A DNA stretch of 64,000 bases, from assembly GCA_965217685.1 (NCBI GenBank), contig CBDCIZ010000003.1, positions 3,534,001-3,598,000 on the forward strand. Direction: 5' to 3'. The notes below the pieces were generated by a model. It saw nothing but the letters and a program-made list of their open reading frames with translations. It did not search any database and was not told where the DNA came from. The position numbers were made by a program, and so were the translations under genes. The DNA comes from Aurantimonas sp965217685 (GTDB taxonomy: Bacteria; Pseudomonadota; Alphaproteobacteria; Rhizobiales; Rhizobiaceae). Each line of letters begins with the position of its first letter. Positions within the stretch are counted from its first letter, which is position 1. Below are positions 1 to 9,206 of this stretch, piece by piece.

Positions 1-584
1 GACGGGTGGTCAACGACACGCCCTTCGGCGAAGCGTTGATCTCGTCGAGCTTCAACCTCGTTTCGGTGATCACCACCACGGGATATGCGTCGGAGGACTA
101 TACGCTGTGGTCGAACGCCGCGATCGGCATCTTCTTCCTGGCAAGCTTCCTCGGTGGCTGCGCCGGTTCGACGGCGGGTGGCATCAAGGCCAATCGGCTG
201 GTCATTCTGTACAGGGTCGTCCAGGGCAGCTTCCGCCGGCTCGTGCGACCCCATTCGATCGTCCGGCTGAAATACGGCAACGACGACATCTCCCAGGACA
301 CGCTGCGGACGGTGACGATCTTCTTCTTCCTGTTCTTCGGCACTTTGTTGATGGGGACGGTCGTCCTGACCATGTTCAGCCTCGACCTGATCACCGCGTT
401 CTCCGGCACGCTGACGGCGCTTGCCAATGTCGGCCCGGGCTTCGGCCAGATCATCGGCCCTGCGGGCAACTTCGCCTCGCTCCCCGACGGCGCGCTGTGG
501 GTGCTGTCGCTGGTCATGCTGCTCGGGCGGCTTGAACTGGTGACGGTGATCATCCTGTTCTTCCCGTCGGTCTGGAGCGACTGA
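1..584 (+). CDS. trkH: TrkH-family potassium uptake protein, C-terminal part (5' end outside window)
   Basis: This is the C-terminal ~192 residues of a Trk/Ktr-type potassium-translocating membrane subunit. The frame is open to the left edge, so the start lies outside the window. Two pore-loop signatures of the family are visible: ITTTGYAS near the beginning (third P-loop) and ALANVGPGFG further on (fourth P-loop), each followed by hydrophobic helices. The conserved GGCAGSTAGGIK segment that follows the third P-loop helix is also present. In the family the protein pairs with a cytoplasmic TrkA NAD-binding subunit, which is not in this window. The next gene begins 36 nt downstream on the same strand but is functionally unrelated. 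Confidence 0.93.
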   Translation, partial: RVVNDTPFGEALISSSFNLVSVITTTGYASEDYTLWSNAAIGIFFLASFLGGCAGSTAGGIKANRLVILYRVVQGSFRRLVRPHSIVRLKYGNDDISQDTLRTVTIFFFLFFGTLLMGTVVLTMFSLDLITAFSGTLTALANVGPGFGQIIGPAGNFASLPDGALWVLSLVMLLGRLELVTVIILFFPSVWSD

Positions 585-620
585 CCCGAAACACCGCGCG
601 ACAAGAGACCGAGCCAACCT

Positions 621-1490
621 TTGGACGCCGTTTTCATCAATCTCGACCGGGCGAGCGAGCGCCGCCGATTCATGGAGGATCAGGCGAAGGCGCTGGGACT
701 GCGGCTGGAGCGTTTTGCCGCCGTCGAAGCCGGCGCGCTTTCGGACGCGGAGATGGCCGAGCGGGGAAGGGCCTGGGAGCGGCCACTGACCAGGCCGGAG
801 CTTGCCTGTTTTCTGTCCCACGAGGCGCTGTGGCGCCGCGTCGCTGGCGGCTCGGCGCCGCTGATCGTCCTTGAGGACGACGTCGCTTTGTCCCGCCGCT
901 TCATGGAGCTTCTGCCGGTCATCGCCAATGTCGGCAGCGTCGATTTTGGCGGCGTCGAATTCGTCAATCTGGAAAGCTGCGATCGTCGCCGGTTCGTTGC
1001 GCGCGGATCGACGCCGATCGCGTTTGGCGCCGCGCTTGTCCGCGTTTATCGCGACAAATCGGGTTCGGGCGCCTACGTCTTGTGGCCTGACGGCGCGAAA
1101 AAGCTGCTGGCCCGATCCGCTCACGGGGCCGCACCGGCCGACGCATTTCTGCACGGTCTGCGGGCCTTGCGTTCCTTCCAGATCGAACCGGCGCTCGCAA
1201 TGCAGCTCCACATCATCGCCGCGCGTGGTCATGCGACGCCGATTTCGGCGGCAAGTTCGATCCAGGTTCCACGCAATCGCTTGCAGATCTCGTTCGAGAC
1301 TTTGCCGTTCCATCGACGCCGCCTGGCGACGCAGCTCAGGCTTTCGGGCGATCATGCCATGCGGCCGGTCGGTCGGCGTTATCGCAAGACCGAAGTCGTC
1401 ATGGAGGACATCCTCTCCGGACCGGCCTATCGCGGCGTTGCGGACCCGTCTTTTGAGGTCGGCTCCGCACCCGACCAAAGCCGCTCGTAA
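621..1490 (+). CDS. Glycosyltransferase family 25 (LPS biosynthesis type)
   Basis: The 289-residue product matches glycosyltransferase family 25, which includes galactosyl- and glucosyltransferases acting on lipooligosaccharide. It opens with the family motif VFINLDRASERR, followed by CFLSHEALW (residues ~61-70) and the acidic metal/nucleotide-sugar motif LEDDV (~83). The start is the TTG at 621; the next methionine would delete the nucleotide-sugar binding strand, and no ATG lies upstream in frame. Its last 64 nt overlap the 3' end of the opposing lpsB gene. That neighbourhood supports a cell-surface polysaccharide role, but donor and acceptor sugars cannot be read from the sequence. Confidence 0.85.
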   Translation: MDAVFINLDRASERRRFMEDQAKALGLRLERFAAVEAGALSDAEMAERGRAWERPLTRPELACFLSHEALWRRVAGGSAPLIVLEDDVALSRRFMELLPVIANVGSVDFGGVEFVNLESCDRRRFVARGSTPIAFGAALVRVYRDKSGSGAYVLWPDGAKKLLARSAHGAAPADAFLHGLRALRSFQIEPALAMQLHIIAARGHATPISAASSIQVPRNRLQISFETLPFHRRRLATQLRLSGDHAMRPVGRRYRKTEVVMEDILSGPAYRGVADPSFEVGSAPDQSRS

Positions 1491-2509
1491 ACGGCGCCGA
1501 TCTGCGCCGCCTCGCGGGCCAGCGGAAAGCGATTGCGGACGTCCTGAAGCGCTGCGTCCGCGGTGCTCTGGCGCAGCACCTCGTCATACAGATAGGGCTC
1601 GATCGCGGCCACAAGCGCCGCTGCGTCGCCGATAGGAACAATTCGTCCGGTTTCTCCCTCGACGATAAGGTCGCGAAAGGCGCCGGCATCCGAGGCAACG
1701 ACGGCGGTGCGGGCCGCCATCGCCTCCAGCGGGGTCAGGCCGAACCCCTCGTTGCGCGGCGGCGCCACATAGAGATCGAAGCGCCGAAACCACGGCGCTA
1801 TGTCGTCGACTTCGCCGGTGAAGAGGATGCGATCGGACAATCCAGCAGCTCCTATCTTCGATTTGAGCTCGGTTTCGAATCCGGTGTGCTCCGCCGTCGT
1901 GCGCCCGGTGATGACCGCCGACCATTCGGCATGACGGGGAAGGAGATCGAGCATGGCGTCGACGAAGACGTCGGTGCCCTTTTGATGCCGGATGCGACCG
2001 GAACAGCCAACGATTTTGACGTCGCGGAGCCGCTCGGCGATCGGCCCTTCGGGCAGTGCTCCGTCGGGCGCGAAACGTTCGAGCGCGATGCCGTGCAGCA
2101 CGATCGTCGTGGGGACGTCGAGATAGGCGGCGGAGCGGCTGCTGGTCGCAATGACCGTGTCCATCCGGCCGATCAGGAACGTCGTCCAGCCCGTGTGATG
2201 GCGCTGGGCGGCGGAGGTGAAGACCAAGCGCATCGGCATGCGCAGAAAATCCCGCAGGACGAGGCCGGCCAGCATCTCGACATTGCGCCGGGCATGAAAG
2301 ATGCGAAACGGCCGCTTGCGCGGCCGTCGCCAGAGCTGGAAAAGATCGAGGATACCGAGCTTTGGAAATCCGGCCGGCAGGCCGGGGCCAAGCGTTGCGA
2401 TGCCGAGTGTCTCGGCTTGCAGTGGCACCAGAGCGGCGATCGTCGAGGTCACGCCGGACAGGCGGCGCTTGAAGTTCGGTGCGATCACCTCGACATCGGC
2501 GACGTTCAC
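1427..2509 (-). CDS. lpsB: LPS core mannosyltransferase, GT4 family (LpsB/LpcC-like)
   Basis: This 360-residue GT-B fold, family 4 glycosyltransferase strongly resembles rhizobial LpsB/LpcC, which adds mannose to the LPS inner core on the cytoplasmic side of the inner membrane. It starts with the family hallmark VIAPNFKRRLSGVTSTI and carries HARRN, the central GRIRHQKGTD nucleotide-sugar segment and the C-terminal E-x7-E motif within EGFGLTPLEAMA. The start is GTG at 2509, only 10 nt after greA. The greA-lpsB adjacency is usual in Rhizobiales. Assignment to mannosyl transfer rests on family similarity. The 3' end overlaps the convergent GT25 gene. Confidence 0.82.
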   Translation of the reverse strand: MNVADVEVIAPNFKRRLSGVTSTIAALVPLQAETLGIATLGPGLPAGFPKLGILDLFQLWRRPRKRPFRIFHARRNVEMLAGLVLRDFLRMPMRLVFTSAAQRHHTGWTTFLIGRMDTVIATSSRSAAYLDVPTTIVLHGIALERFAPDGALPEGPIAERLRDVKIVGCSGRIRHQKGTDVFVDAMLDLLPRHAEWSAVITGRTTAEHTGFETELKSKIGAAGLSDRILFTGEVDDIAPWFRRFDLYVAPPRNEGFGLTPLEAMAARTAVVASDAGAFRDLIVEGETGRIVPIGDAAALVAAIEPYLYDEVLRQSTADAALQDVRNRFPLAREAAQIGAVYERLWSGAEPTSKDGSATPR

Positions 2510-2519
2510 AGCCGACCGC

Positions 2520-2993
2520 TTAGGTCCAGCGAACTTCGAGGACCTCGTAGGAGCGCGCGCCGCCGGGCGCCGCCACTTCGACCGTGTCGCCTTCGCCCTT
2601 GCCGATCAGCGCGCGGGCGATCGGCGAGGAAATCGAGATACGGCCCTTTTTTACATCGGCCTCCTGGTCGCCGACGATCTGGTAGACCTTCTCCTCCTCG
2701 GTGTCTTCGTCGACGAGCTTCACCGTCGCGCCGAATTTGATGCGGTCGCCGGAGAGCTTCTTAACGTCGATCACCTCGGCGCGGGCCGTCAGATCCTCGA
2801 GTTCCCCGATACGGCCCTCGTTGAGGCTCTGGGCTTCTTTGGCTGAATGGTACTCGGCGTTCTCAGAAAGATCGCCGTGGGCCCGCGCTTCGGAGATGGC
2901 CGCGATGATCCGCGGGCGCTCTTCCTGCTGGCGACGGCGAAGTTCCTCGCGGAGCGCTTCGTAGCCGGGGCTCGTCATCGGGACCGTGTCCAT
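2520..2993 (-). CDS. greA: Transcription elongation factor GreA
   Basis: GreA rescues backtracked RNA polymerase by inserting its coiled coil into the secondary channel and stimulating transcript cleavage. The 157-residue product has the N-terminal antiparallel coiled coil, with the tip acidic pair in HGDLSENAEYH, and the C-terminal FKBP-like domain (GDQEADVKKGRISISSP). I chose the ATG at 2993 because the family begins M-x3-PMT. A GTG at 3002 is an alternative adding three residues, and a GGAGG-like sequence lies between the two starts. It is transcribed with lpsB 10 nt downstream and is separated from carB by a likely terminator. Confidence 0.95.
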   Translation of the reverse strand: MDTVPMTSPGYEALREELRRRQQEERPRIIAAISEARAHGDLSENAEYHSAKEAQSLNEGRIGELEDLTARAEVIDVKKLSGDRIKFGATVKLVDEDTEEEKVYQIVGDQEADVKKGRISISSPIARALIGKGEGDTVEVAAPGGARSYEVLEVRWT

Positions 2994-3083
2994 GTCCTCC
3001 ACCTTTCCGATACGCGGCCGTGCCGGCGCATCGCTTCTTCGTTGATTGCCGGAACGGCGGCGAAGCCGGTCCGGAGCATGAAA

Positions 3084-3106
3084 AGAAACCGGCCCCGACC
3101 GGTTTT
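3084..3106 (-). terminator. Intrinsic terminator downstream of carB
   Basis: A 7-bp stem (AAACCGG at 3086-3092 with CCGGTTT at 3099-3105) closes a six-base loop. Read on the minus strand, it is followed by a T-rich run (TTTCTTTTC). It lies about 80 nt past the carB stop and upstream of greA, which suggests that greA-lpsB has its own promoter. Confidence 0.6.
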
Positions 3107-3182
3107 AACCGGACGGAACCAGCGGATCGATACGGACTGCGATCACAGTGACGTCCACACCGGTCCGAGCGGTGCGGTTTGT

Positions 3183-6100
3183 TCAGGCAGCGACAAAATA
3201 CGATTGCAACGGCCGAACTTCAAGATTGCCCGTCTTCATGGCGACGATTGCATCGGCGGCGGCGATCATCCCGGCCAGGGTGGTATAGTAGGGCACCTTG
3301 TGGATCAGGGCTGCGCGGCGCAGCGAACGCGAGTCGGAAAGAGCCTTGGCACCCTGCGTCGTGTTGAGCACGAGTTGCACCTGACGGTTGCGGATGGCGT
3401 CCTCGATATGCGGACGACCCTCAAGCACCTTGTTGATCTTCTCTGCGGCGATACCGTTGTCGTACAGAAAGCGCTGGGTGCCGCCCGTGGCGATGATCCT
3501 GAAGCCAAAATCGGCGAGCTGGCGCACTGGAGCGAGCGCCCGTGCCTTGTCTGAATCGCGCACCGACACGAAGACCGTGCCCCCGCGCGGCAATTCCACG
3601 CCGGCACCGAGCTGCGACTTGGCGAAGGCGACGGGAAAGTCGGAGGCCAGTCCCATGACCTCGCCGGTCGAGCGCATCTCGGGCCCGAGCAGCGTATCTA
3701 CGCCCGGAAAGCGCGCGAAGGGGAATACCGCTTCCTTCACCGCGATATGGGTGAATTTCGAATGATCGGGCGCCCCGCCATAGGGCGTGAACGCCGCATC
3801 GAGTGACTCGCCCGCCATGATCCGCGCCGCGACCTTGGCGATCGGCGCGCCGATGGCCTTGGCGACGAAAGGCACGGTGCGCGAAGCACGCGGATTGACC
3901 TCGAGGACATAGATGTCCTCGCCCTGGATCGCGAACTGCACGTTCATCAGGCCGACCACCTTGAGGGCGAGGGCCATCTCGCGGGTCTGGTGCTTCAGCT
4001 CGGCGACGATCTCCGGCGAAAGAGAATGGACGGGCAGGGAGCAGGCCGAGTCGCCCGAATGGATACCGGCCTCCTCGATATGCTCCATGATGCCGGCGAC
4101 GTAGGTCGCCTCGCCATCGCAGAGACAGTCGACATCGACCTCGATCGCGTCCTTGAGATAGCTGTCGATCAGCACCGGCGACTTGCCGGAGACGACCACC
4201 GCCTCGGTGATGTAGCGCTCGAACTGCGGTTCGTTTCGCACGATCTCCATGGCACGGCCGCCGAGCACGTAGGACGGGCGGATCACGACCGGATAGCCGA
4301 TCCGCTCGACGATGGTCCGCGCCTCCTCGATGGAGCGGGCGATGCCGTTGTTTGGTTGGCGCAGGCCGAGTTGATTGAGCAGGCGCTGGAAACGATCGCG
4401 GTCCTCGGCGAGGTCGATGGCGTCGGGCGACGTGCCCAAAATCGGAATACCGGCCTTTTCGAGGGCTTCTGCGAGCTTCAGCGGCGTCTGGCCGCCGAAC
4501 TGGACGATGACGCCGTGCAGCGTGCCCCTCTGCTTTTCAGCGTGTAGGACTTCGAGGACGTCCTCGGCGGTCAGCGGCTCGAAATACAGGCGATCGGAGG
4601 TGTCGTAGTCGGTCGAAACCGTCTCCGGATTGCAGTTGATCATGATCGATTCGTAGCCGGCGTCGTTAAGCGCGAAGGCGGCGTGGCAGCAGCAATAATC
4701 GAACTCGATGCCCTGACCGATCCGGTTCGGACCGCCGCCGAGGATGACGACCTTCTTCGCATCCGAAACATCCGCCTCGGAGCGCAGGGCTCCGGCGAAG
4801 GGTCGCTCATAGGTCGAGTACATGTAAGGCGTCGGCGAGGCGAATTCGGCGGCACAGGTGTCGATGCGCTTGAAGACCGGCCGCACGTCGAGGGCATGGC
4901 GCTGCTTCGTCACGCTCGCCTCGTCGCTGCCCGTCAGCTTGGCGAGCCGTGCGTCGGAAAAGCCGACCGATTTCAGATGGCGCAGCGTGTCCGCGTCCTG
5001 CGGCAGGCCGTGCTCGCGGATGCGGGATTCGAGGTCGATGATCGCCTTGATGCGGGCGATGAACCAGGGGTCGATCTTGCAGGACTGGTGAACCTGCTCG
5101 GGGCTGGTGCCCATGCGCAACGCCTGAGCCACCATCAGCAGGCGGTCCGGGGTCGGCGTGCCGAGGGCCGCGCGAATGGCGTTCTTGTCGTCGCCTTCGC
5201 CGATGCCGGGGATGGCGATCTCGTCGAGCCCGTCGAGCCCGGTTTCGAGACCCCGCAGCGCTTTCTGCAGGGATTCCTCGAAGGTGCGGCCGATCGCCAT
5301 GACCTCGCCGACCGACTTCATCGCCGTCGTCAGATAAGGCTGGGCACCGGGGAATTTCTCGAAGGCAAACCGCGGAATCTTGGTGACGACATAGTCGATC
5401 GACGGCTCGAAGCTCGCCGGCGTCGCGCCGCCCGTGATGTCGTTGTCGAGTTCGTCGAGCGTGTAGCCGACGGCGAGCTTGGCCGCGATCTTGGCGATCG
5501 GAAAGCCGGTGGCCTTGGACGCCAGCGCCGAGGAGCGCGACACGCGCGGGTTCATCTCGATGACGACGAGGCGGCCGTCCTCGGGGTTCACCGCGAACTG
5601 GACGTTCGAGCCGCCGGTCTCCACGCCGATCTCGCGCAGCACCGCGATCGAGGCGTTGCGCATGATCTGGTATTCCTTGTCGGTCAGCGTCAGCGCCGGC
5701 GCGACGGTGATGGAATCGCCCGTATGGACGCCCATCGGATCGATGTTCTCGATCGAACAGATGATGATGCAATTGTCCGCGCGGTCGCGGACCACCTCCA
5801 TCTCGTACTCCTTCCAGCCGAGCACCGATTCCTCGATCAGCACCTCGGTCGTCGGCGAGGCGTCGAGGCCGGTCTCGACGATCTCGAAGAACTCCGAGCG
5901 GTTGTAGGCGATGCCGCCGCCCGTGCCGCCGAGAGTGAAAGAGGGGCGGATGATCGCCGGCAGGCCGACCTTGTCGAGCGCCTCGGCCGCGGCGGCGAGC
6001 GCCCGAGTCATATAGCGCTGCTTTCGGTCGCCTTCGCCGACCAGCCAGTCTTGTTCCAGCGCCGCGAGCGCGTCCTCGCGCTCCGATGGAGCGGCATGGG

Positions 6101-6614
6101 TGCGGATGATCTCGGCGCGCCGGTCGTCGTGGACCTGGCGGTCGGCCTTCTTGGCTTCGGTAGCGTTGGCCAGCACCGAGCGCGGCGTTTCGAGGCCGAT
6201 CTTGGCCATCGCCTCGCGGAACAGGGCGCGATCCTCGGCCTTGTCGATGGCATCCGCATCGGCGCCGATCATCTCGACGTCGTACTTCTCCAGAATGCCG
6301 TTGCGACGAAGCGACAGGGCAGTGTTGAGCGCCGTCTGGCCGCCCATGGTCGGCAGGATCGCGTCCGGCCGTTCCCTGGCGATGATCTTGGCGACCACTT
6401 CGGGCGTGATCGGCTCGATATAGGTGGCATCGGCCAGATCGGGATCGGTCATGATCGTCGCCGGATTGGAATTGACGAGGACGATCCGAAAGCCCTCTTC
6501 CTTCAACGCCTTGCAAGCCTGGGTTCCGGAATAGTCGAACTCGCATGCCTGCCCGATGATGATCGGACCGGCGCCGATGATGAGTATGGTCTTGAGGTCG
6601 GTGCGTTTCGGCAT
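3183..6614 (-). CDS. carB: Carbamoyl-phosphate synthase large subunit
   Basis: This enzyme makes carbamoyl phosphate from bicarbonate, ATP and glutamine-derived ammonia, for pyrimidine and arginine synthesis, in complex with CarA. The 1143 residues carry two homologous ATP-grasp halves, the first opening with TILIIGAGPIIIGQACEFDYSGTQA and the second (~residue 620) with VVILGGGPNRIGQGIEFDY, then the C-terminal MGS-like allosteric domain (IIATGGTQRFLYDNGI). It is ~70 residues longer than the E. coli protein (1073). The extra length is mainly a charged segment at ~residues 140-200 of the first ATP-grasp domain. CarA lies 260 nt upstream on the same strand. Confidence 0.98.
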   Translation of the reverse strand: MPKRTDLKTILIIGAGPIIIGQACEFDYSGTQACKALKEEGFRIVLVNSNPATIMTDPDLADATYIEPITPEVVAKIIARERPDAILPTMGGQTALNTALSLRRNGILEKYDVEMIGADADAIDKAEDRALFREAMAKIGLETPRSVLANATEAKKADRQVHDDRRAEIIRTHAAPSEREDALAALEQDWLVGEGDRKQRYMTRALAAAAEALDKVGLPAIIRPSFTLGGTGGGIAYNRSEFFEIVETGLDASPTTEVLIEESVLGWKEYEMEVVRDRADNCIIICSIENIDPMGVHTGDSITVAPALTLTDKEYQIMRNASIAVLREIGVETGGSNVQFAVNPEDGRLVVIEMNPRVSRSSALASKATGFPIAKIAAKLAVGYTLDELDNDITGGATPASFEPSIDYVVTKIPRFAFEKFPGAQPYLTTAMKSVGEVMAIGRTFEESLQKALRGLETGLDGLDEIAIPGIGEGDDKNAIRAALGTPTPDRLLMVAQALRMGTSPEQVHQSCKIDPWFIARIKAIIDLESRIREHGLPQDADTLRHLKSVGFSDARLAKLTGSDEASVTKQRHALDVRPVFKRIDTCAAEFASPTPYMYSTYERPFAGALRSEADVSDAKKVVILGGGPNRIGQGIEFDYCCCHAAFALNDAGYESIMINCNPETVSTDYDTSDRLYFEPLTAEDVLEVLHAEKQRGTLHGVIVQFGGQTPLKLAEALEKAGIPILGTSPDAIDLAEDRDRFQRLLNQLGLRQPNNGIARSIEEARTIVERIGYPVVIRPSYVLGGRAMEIVRNEPQFERYITEAVVVSGKSPVLIDSYLKDAIEVDVDCLCDGEATYVAGIMEHIEEAGIHSGDSACSLPVHSLSPEIVAELKHQTREMALALKVVGLMNVQFAIQGEDIYVLEVNPRASRTVPFVAKAIGAPIAKVAARIMAGESLDAAFTPYGGAPDHSKFTHIAVKEAVFPFARFPGVDTLLGPEMRSTGEVMGLASDFPVAFAKSQLGAGVELPRGGTVFVSVRDSDKARALAPVRQLADFGFRIIATGGTQRFLYDNGIAAEKINKVLEGRPHIEDAIRNRQVQLVLNTTQGAKALSDSRSLRRAALIHKVPYYTTLAGMIAAADAIVAMKTGNLEVRPLQSYFVAA

Positions 6615-6874
6615 GTCGGGTCCGCTCGATTGCGCGCCAAAGCCCCGGTTCCGCGGCCAAGCGCATCCGGTGGTCTCGGCTTTGGTGTCGGTCAGGGCTG
6701 GCTTATAGGGGGAGGCGACCGACAGCGAAAGGGCGCGGCGGTGGAATCTCCCCCTTGCTCACAGCCGCGTCGATCCTTCGACATCGAGAGGACCGACTGC
6801 GTTCAATGAGGCTGGATCGTCCCGGCATCGCGGGGCTTGACGAAAAGTGCGCCGCCGCACGCGTCCGAAAGGTC

Positions 6875-8062
6875 TCAGGCCGCGACCTTCTCACGCTTGC
6901 TCGCATCGATGAATTCGAAGAAGCGAGCGAAGAGATAGTGCGAATCCTGTGGGCCGGGCGAGGCCTCCGGGTGATGCTGGACCGAAAACACCGGCTTGCC
7001 GGTGATGCGCAGGCCGCAATTGGTGCCGTCGAACAGCGAGCGATGGGTTTCCTCGACGCCCTCGGGTAGCGAATTCGCCGCGACGGAAAAACCGTGGTTC
7101 ATCGAGACGATCTCGACCTTGCCGGTGGTGAAATCCTTCACCGGATGATTGGCGCCATGATGGCCCTGGCGCATCTTCTCCGTCTCGGCCCCGAGCGCCA
7201 GCGCCAGAAGCTGATGGCCAAGACAGATGCCGAAGATCGGAACACCCGTCTCGACGAGCGCCTTGATCACCGGCACGGCATACTGCCCGGTCGCGGCCGG
7301 GTCGCCCGGGCCGTTCGACAGGAATACGCCGTCGGGCTCGTGAGCGAGGATATCGTCGGCGCTGGCCGTCGGCGGCACCAGAATGACCTTCGCGCCCTGG
7401 CCGGCCATCAGCCGCAGGATGTTCTTCTTGGCGCCGTAGTCGACGGCAACGATCGTGTAGCGGGGATTGGCCTCTTTCGCGTAGCCGGCGTTCCAGACCC
7501 AAGGCTTCTGGTCCCAGGGCTCGTTCTGGCCGCTCGCTGCGTCGTTGGCGAGGTCGAGCCCTTCGAGGCCGCCCCAGGCTGCGGCGCGGGCTTTGAGATC
7601 GTCGAGGTCGAAACGGCCGTCGGGATCATGGGCGATGACGGCGTTGGGCATTCCCCTTTCGCGGATCAGGGAGGTCAGGGCGCGGGTGTCGATGCCCGAC
7701 AGCGCGATGATGCCGCGCGCCTTCAGCCAGGCGTCGAGATGGCCCGACGAGCGGTAGTTCGACGGTTCGGAGACATCCGCGCGGAAGATCGCACCGACGG
7801 CGCCGGTGGCGTGGGCCGGGACGAGGTCTTCCTGATCGTCCTCGTTGGCGCCGACATTGCCGATATGCGGAAAGGTGAAGGTGACGATCTGACGGTCGTA
7901 GGACGGATCGGTGAGGATCTCCTGATAACCGGTCAGTGCTGTGTTGAAGCAGACCTCGGCTTCGACGGCGCCGGTGGCGCCGAGGCCGTAGCCTTCGATC
8001 ACCGTGCCGTTGGCGAGCACCAGGAGGGCGGTGATCTTGCGTGTCGTCCAGCCGTCCGTCAT
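6875..8062 (-). CDS. carA: Carbamoyl-phosphate synthase small subunit (glutamine amidotransferase)
   Basis: CarA hydrolyses glutamine and channels ammonia to CarB. The 395 residues have the N-terminal small-subunit domain (VIEGYGLGATG, then EVCFNTALTGYQEILTDPSY) and a C-terminal class I glutamine amidotransferase domain. The nucleophile cysteine sits in FGICLGHQLLALALG, and the partner His-Pro-Glu is in FSVQHHPEASPGP. The ATG at 8062 is preceded by AAAGGA at a suitable distance. The leader carries a duplicated 17-bp sequence listed separately. carB follows on the same strand after 260 nt. Confidence 0.98.
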   Translation of the reverse strand: MTDGWTTRKITALLVLANGTVIEGYGLGATGAVEAEVCFNTALTGYQEILTDPSYDRQIVTFTFPHIGNVGANEDDQEDLVPAHATGAVGAIFRADVSEPSNYRSSGHLDAWLKARGIIALSGIDTRALTSLIRERGMPNAVIAHDPDGRFDLDDLKARAAAWGGLEGLDLANDAASGQNEPWDQKPWVWNAGYAKEANPRYTIVAVDYGAKKNILRLMAGQGAKVILVPPTASADDILAHEPDGVFLSNGPGDPAATGQYAVPVIKALVETGVPIFGICLGHQLLALALGAETEKMRQGHHGANHPVKDFTTGKVEIVSMNHGFSVAANSLPEGVEETHRSLFDGTNCGLRITGKPVFSVQHHPEASPGPQDSHYLFARFFEFIDASKREKVAA

Positions 8063-8558
8063 CGGTCTTCGTCCTTTTGTAAAAATCTGGCTCTTGTAAA
8101 AATCTGGCCTGATCGATCCGCGTCAATGGAAGCGATTGCGGCTGTTATCCTCAGGCCGCCGCCGGTTCGCGGCACCCTGTTTGTTTCGCGACGGGCTTGG
8201 CCCGCGATATCGGCCTTCGGGTGCGGTAACGCAAGGTTCTTGCGTGAAGCGTCGCAACTCTCTACATGCGCGTTGCATCGAACGGCAAGAGTACCGCCGC
8301 CGCGAGCGCCGAGCGCCTGTGGACGGAACGCTCGCCCAACATGCGGCTGAACCACCCTGACGCGATGCCTCTTCGACCGACCCGGACGGAACACGCTGGT
8401 GGAAGACGTGCGGGATGCACATCGCAACCCGTGGAGCATTGACCTCCAGGTTTTCGCGCTGGGGTGATGGGGCTTTACCTTTTCGTCGAAGCGGTATGGA
8501 TTAGGGGCGCGGCGGCCGAGGCTTGCGCGTTCGGACCAAGGGAATGGATTTTGACGTT
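8063..8558. other. Intergenic region between divergent carA and yqeY
   Basis: About 500 nt separate these divergently transcribed genes. The carA-proximal end holds a tandem repeat. I can support no protein-coding gene here: the open frames on both strands lack family resemblance and overlap each other. Promoters for both directions must lie here, but none can be placed with confidence by eye. Confidence 0.5.
8077..8108. repeat. 17-bp tandem duplication in the carA leader
   Basis: The sequence TTGTAAAAATCTGGCTC at 8077-8093 is followed at once by a second copy of its first 15 bases at 8094-8108. It lies 15-46 nt upstream of the carA start codon and so probably within the transcribed leader or the core promoter. 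On the coding strand each copy reads GCCAGATTTTTACAA. Confidence 0.85.
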
Positions 8559-9014
8559 ATGACCATGCGCGAGCAGTTTGCGGACGCTCTGAACGAAGCG
8601 ATCAAGAATCAGGACAAGCGCCGCGTCGGTACGCTTCGTCTGATCAACGCCGCCATCAAGGACCGGGACGCCGCCAATCGCGCCGCGGGCCGCGATCCGG
8701 TGGGCGACGACGAGATGCTCCAGATCCTCGTCAAGATGATCAAGTATCGGTTCGAGGCCGCCAAGGAATACGAGGATTCGGGTCGCCTGGAGCTTGCCGA
8801 GCAGGAGCGCGAGGAGATCACGGTGATCCGCGAGCTTCTGCCACCGCAGTTCGAACCCTGCGAGGTCGAGCGCGTCTGTCGCGAGGTCGTCGAGGCGACC
8901 GACGCCAAGGGTCTGCGCGATGTCGGCCGCTGCATGAACGCGCTCAAGGAGCGCTATCCCGGCAAGATGGACATGAGCCGGGCTTCGACCGTGGTGAAGG
9001 ACCTTTTACGCTGA
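8559..9014 (+). CDS. yqeY: GatB/YqeY-domain protein
   Basis: This small cytoplasmic protein is of the YqeY family, which is related to the C-terminal tail domain of the amidotransferase subunit GatB. Its biochemical role is not settled. The ~151 residues show the family core: VGTLRLINAAIKDRD, the helical segment around ELAEQEREEITVIRELLP and the C-terminal GLRDVGRCMNALKERYPGKMD. Start choice is uncertain. ATG codons occur at 8544, 8559 and 8565. Homologues begin close to MREQF, favouring 8559 or 8565, while the AAGGGA at 8538-8543 is too close to serve 8544. In alphaproteobacteria this gene commonly lies beside carA and dnaG, as here. Confidence 0.88.
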   Translation: MTMREQFADALNEAIKNQDKRRVGTLRLINAAIKDRDAANRAAGRDPVGDDEMLQILVKMIKYRFEAAKEYEDSGRLELAEQEREEITVIRELLPPQFEPCEVERVCREVVEATDAKGLRDVGRCMNALKERYPGKMDMSRASTVVKDLLR

Positions 9015-9206
9015 GCTCCCGGACGTCGGGGCACGCGCTCACGGAGTTTCTTCGCGGTGCCGGCCTCCATGCGATCTGTCAGCAGGGCTCTCGGTCAGCT
9101 TTGCCTGTCGACCCCAGTTTCTCTGATATGACAAAGAGTTGGAACGATCGGACGATTCAATCTCCGAGGCGTCTTCAGCCGCCTTGCAACGCTTTGAAAG
9201 GCGAAC

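Noticed and set aside
4683..6809. A 708-codon open frame on the plus strand opposite carB, and a 619-codon frame on the minus strand in another phase
   Set aside because: Both lie wholly over the carB coding sequence, have Arg/Asp/Gly-rich shadow composition and match no family. High GC makes such long antisense frames common.
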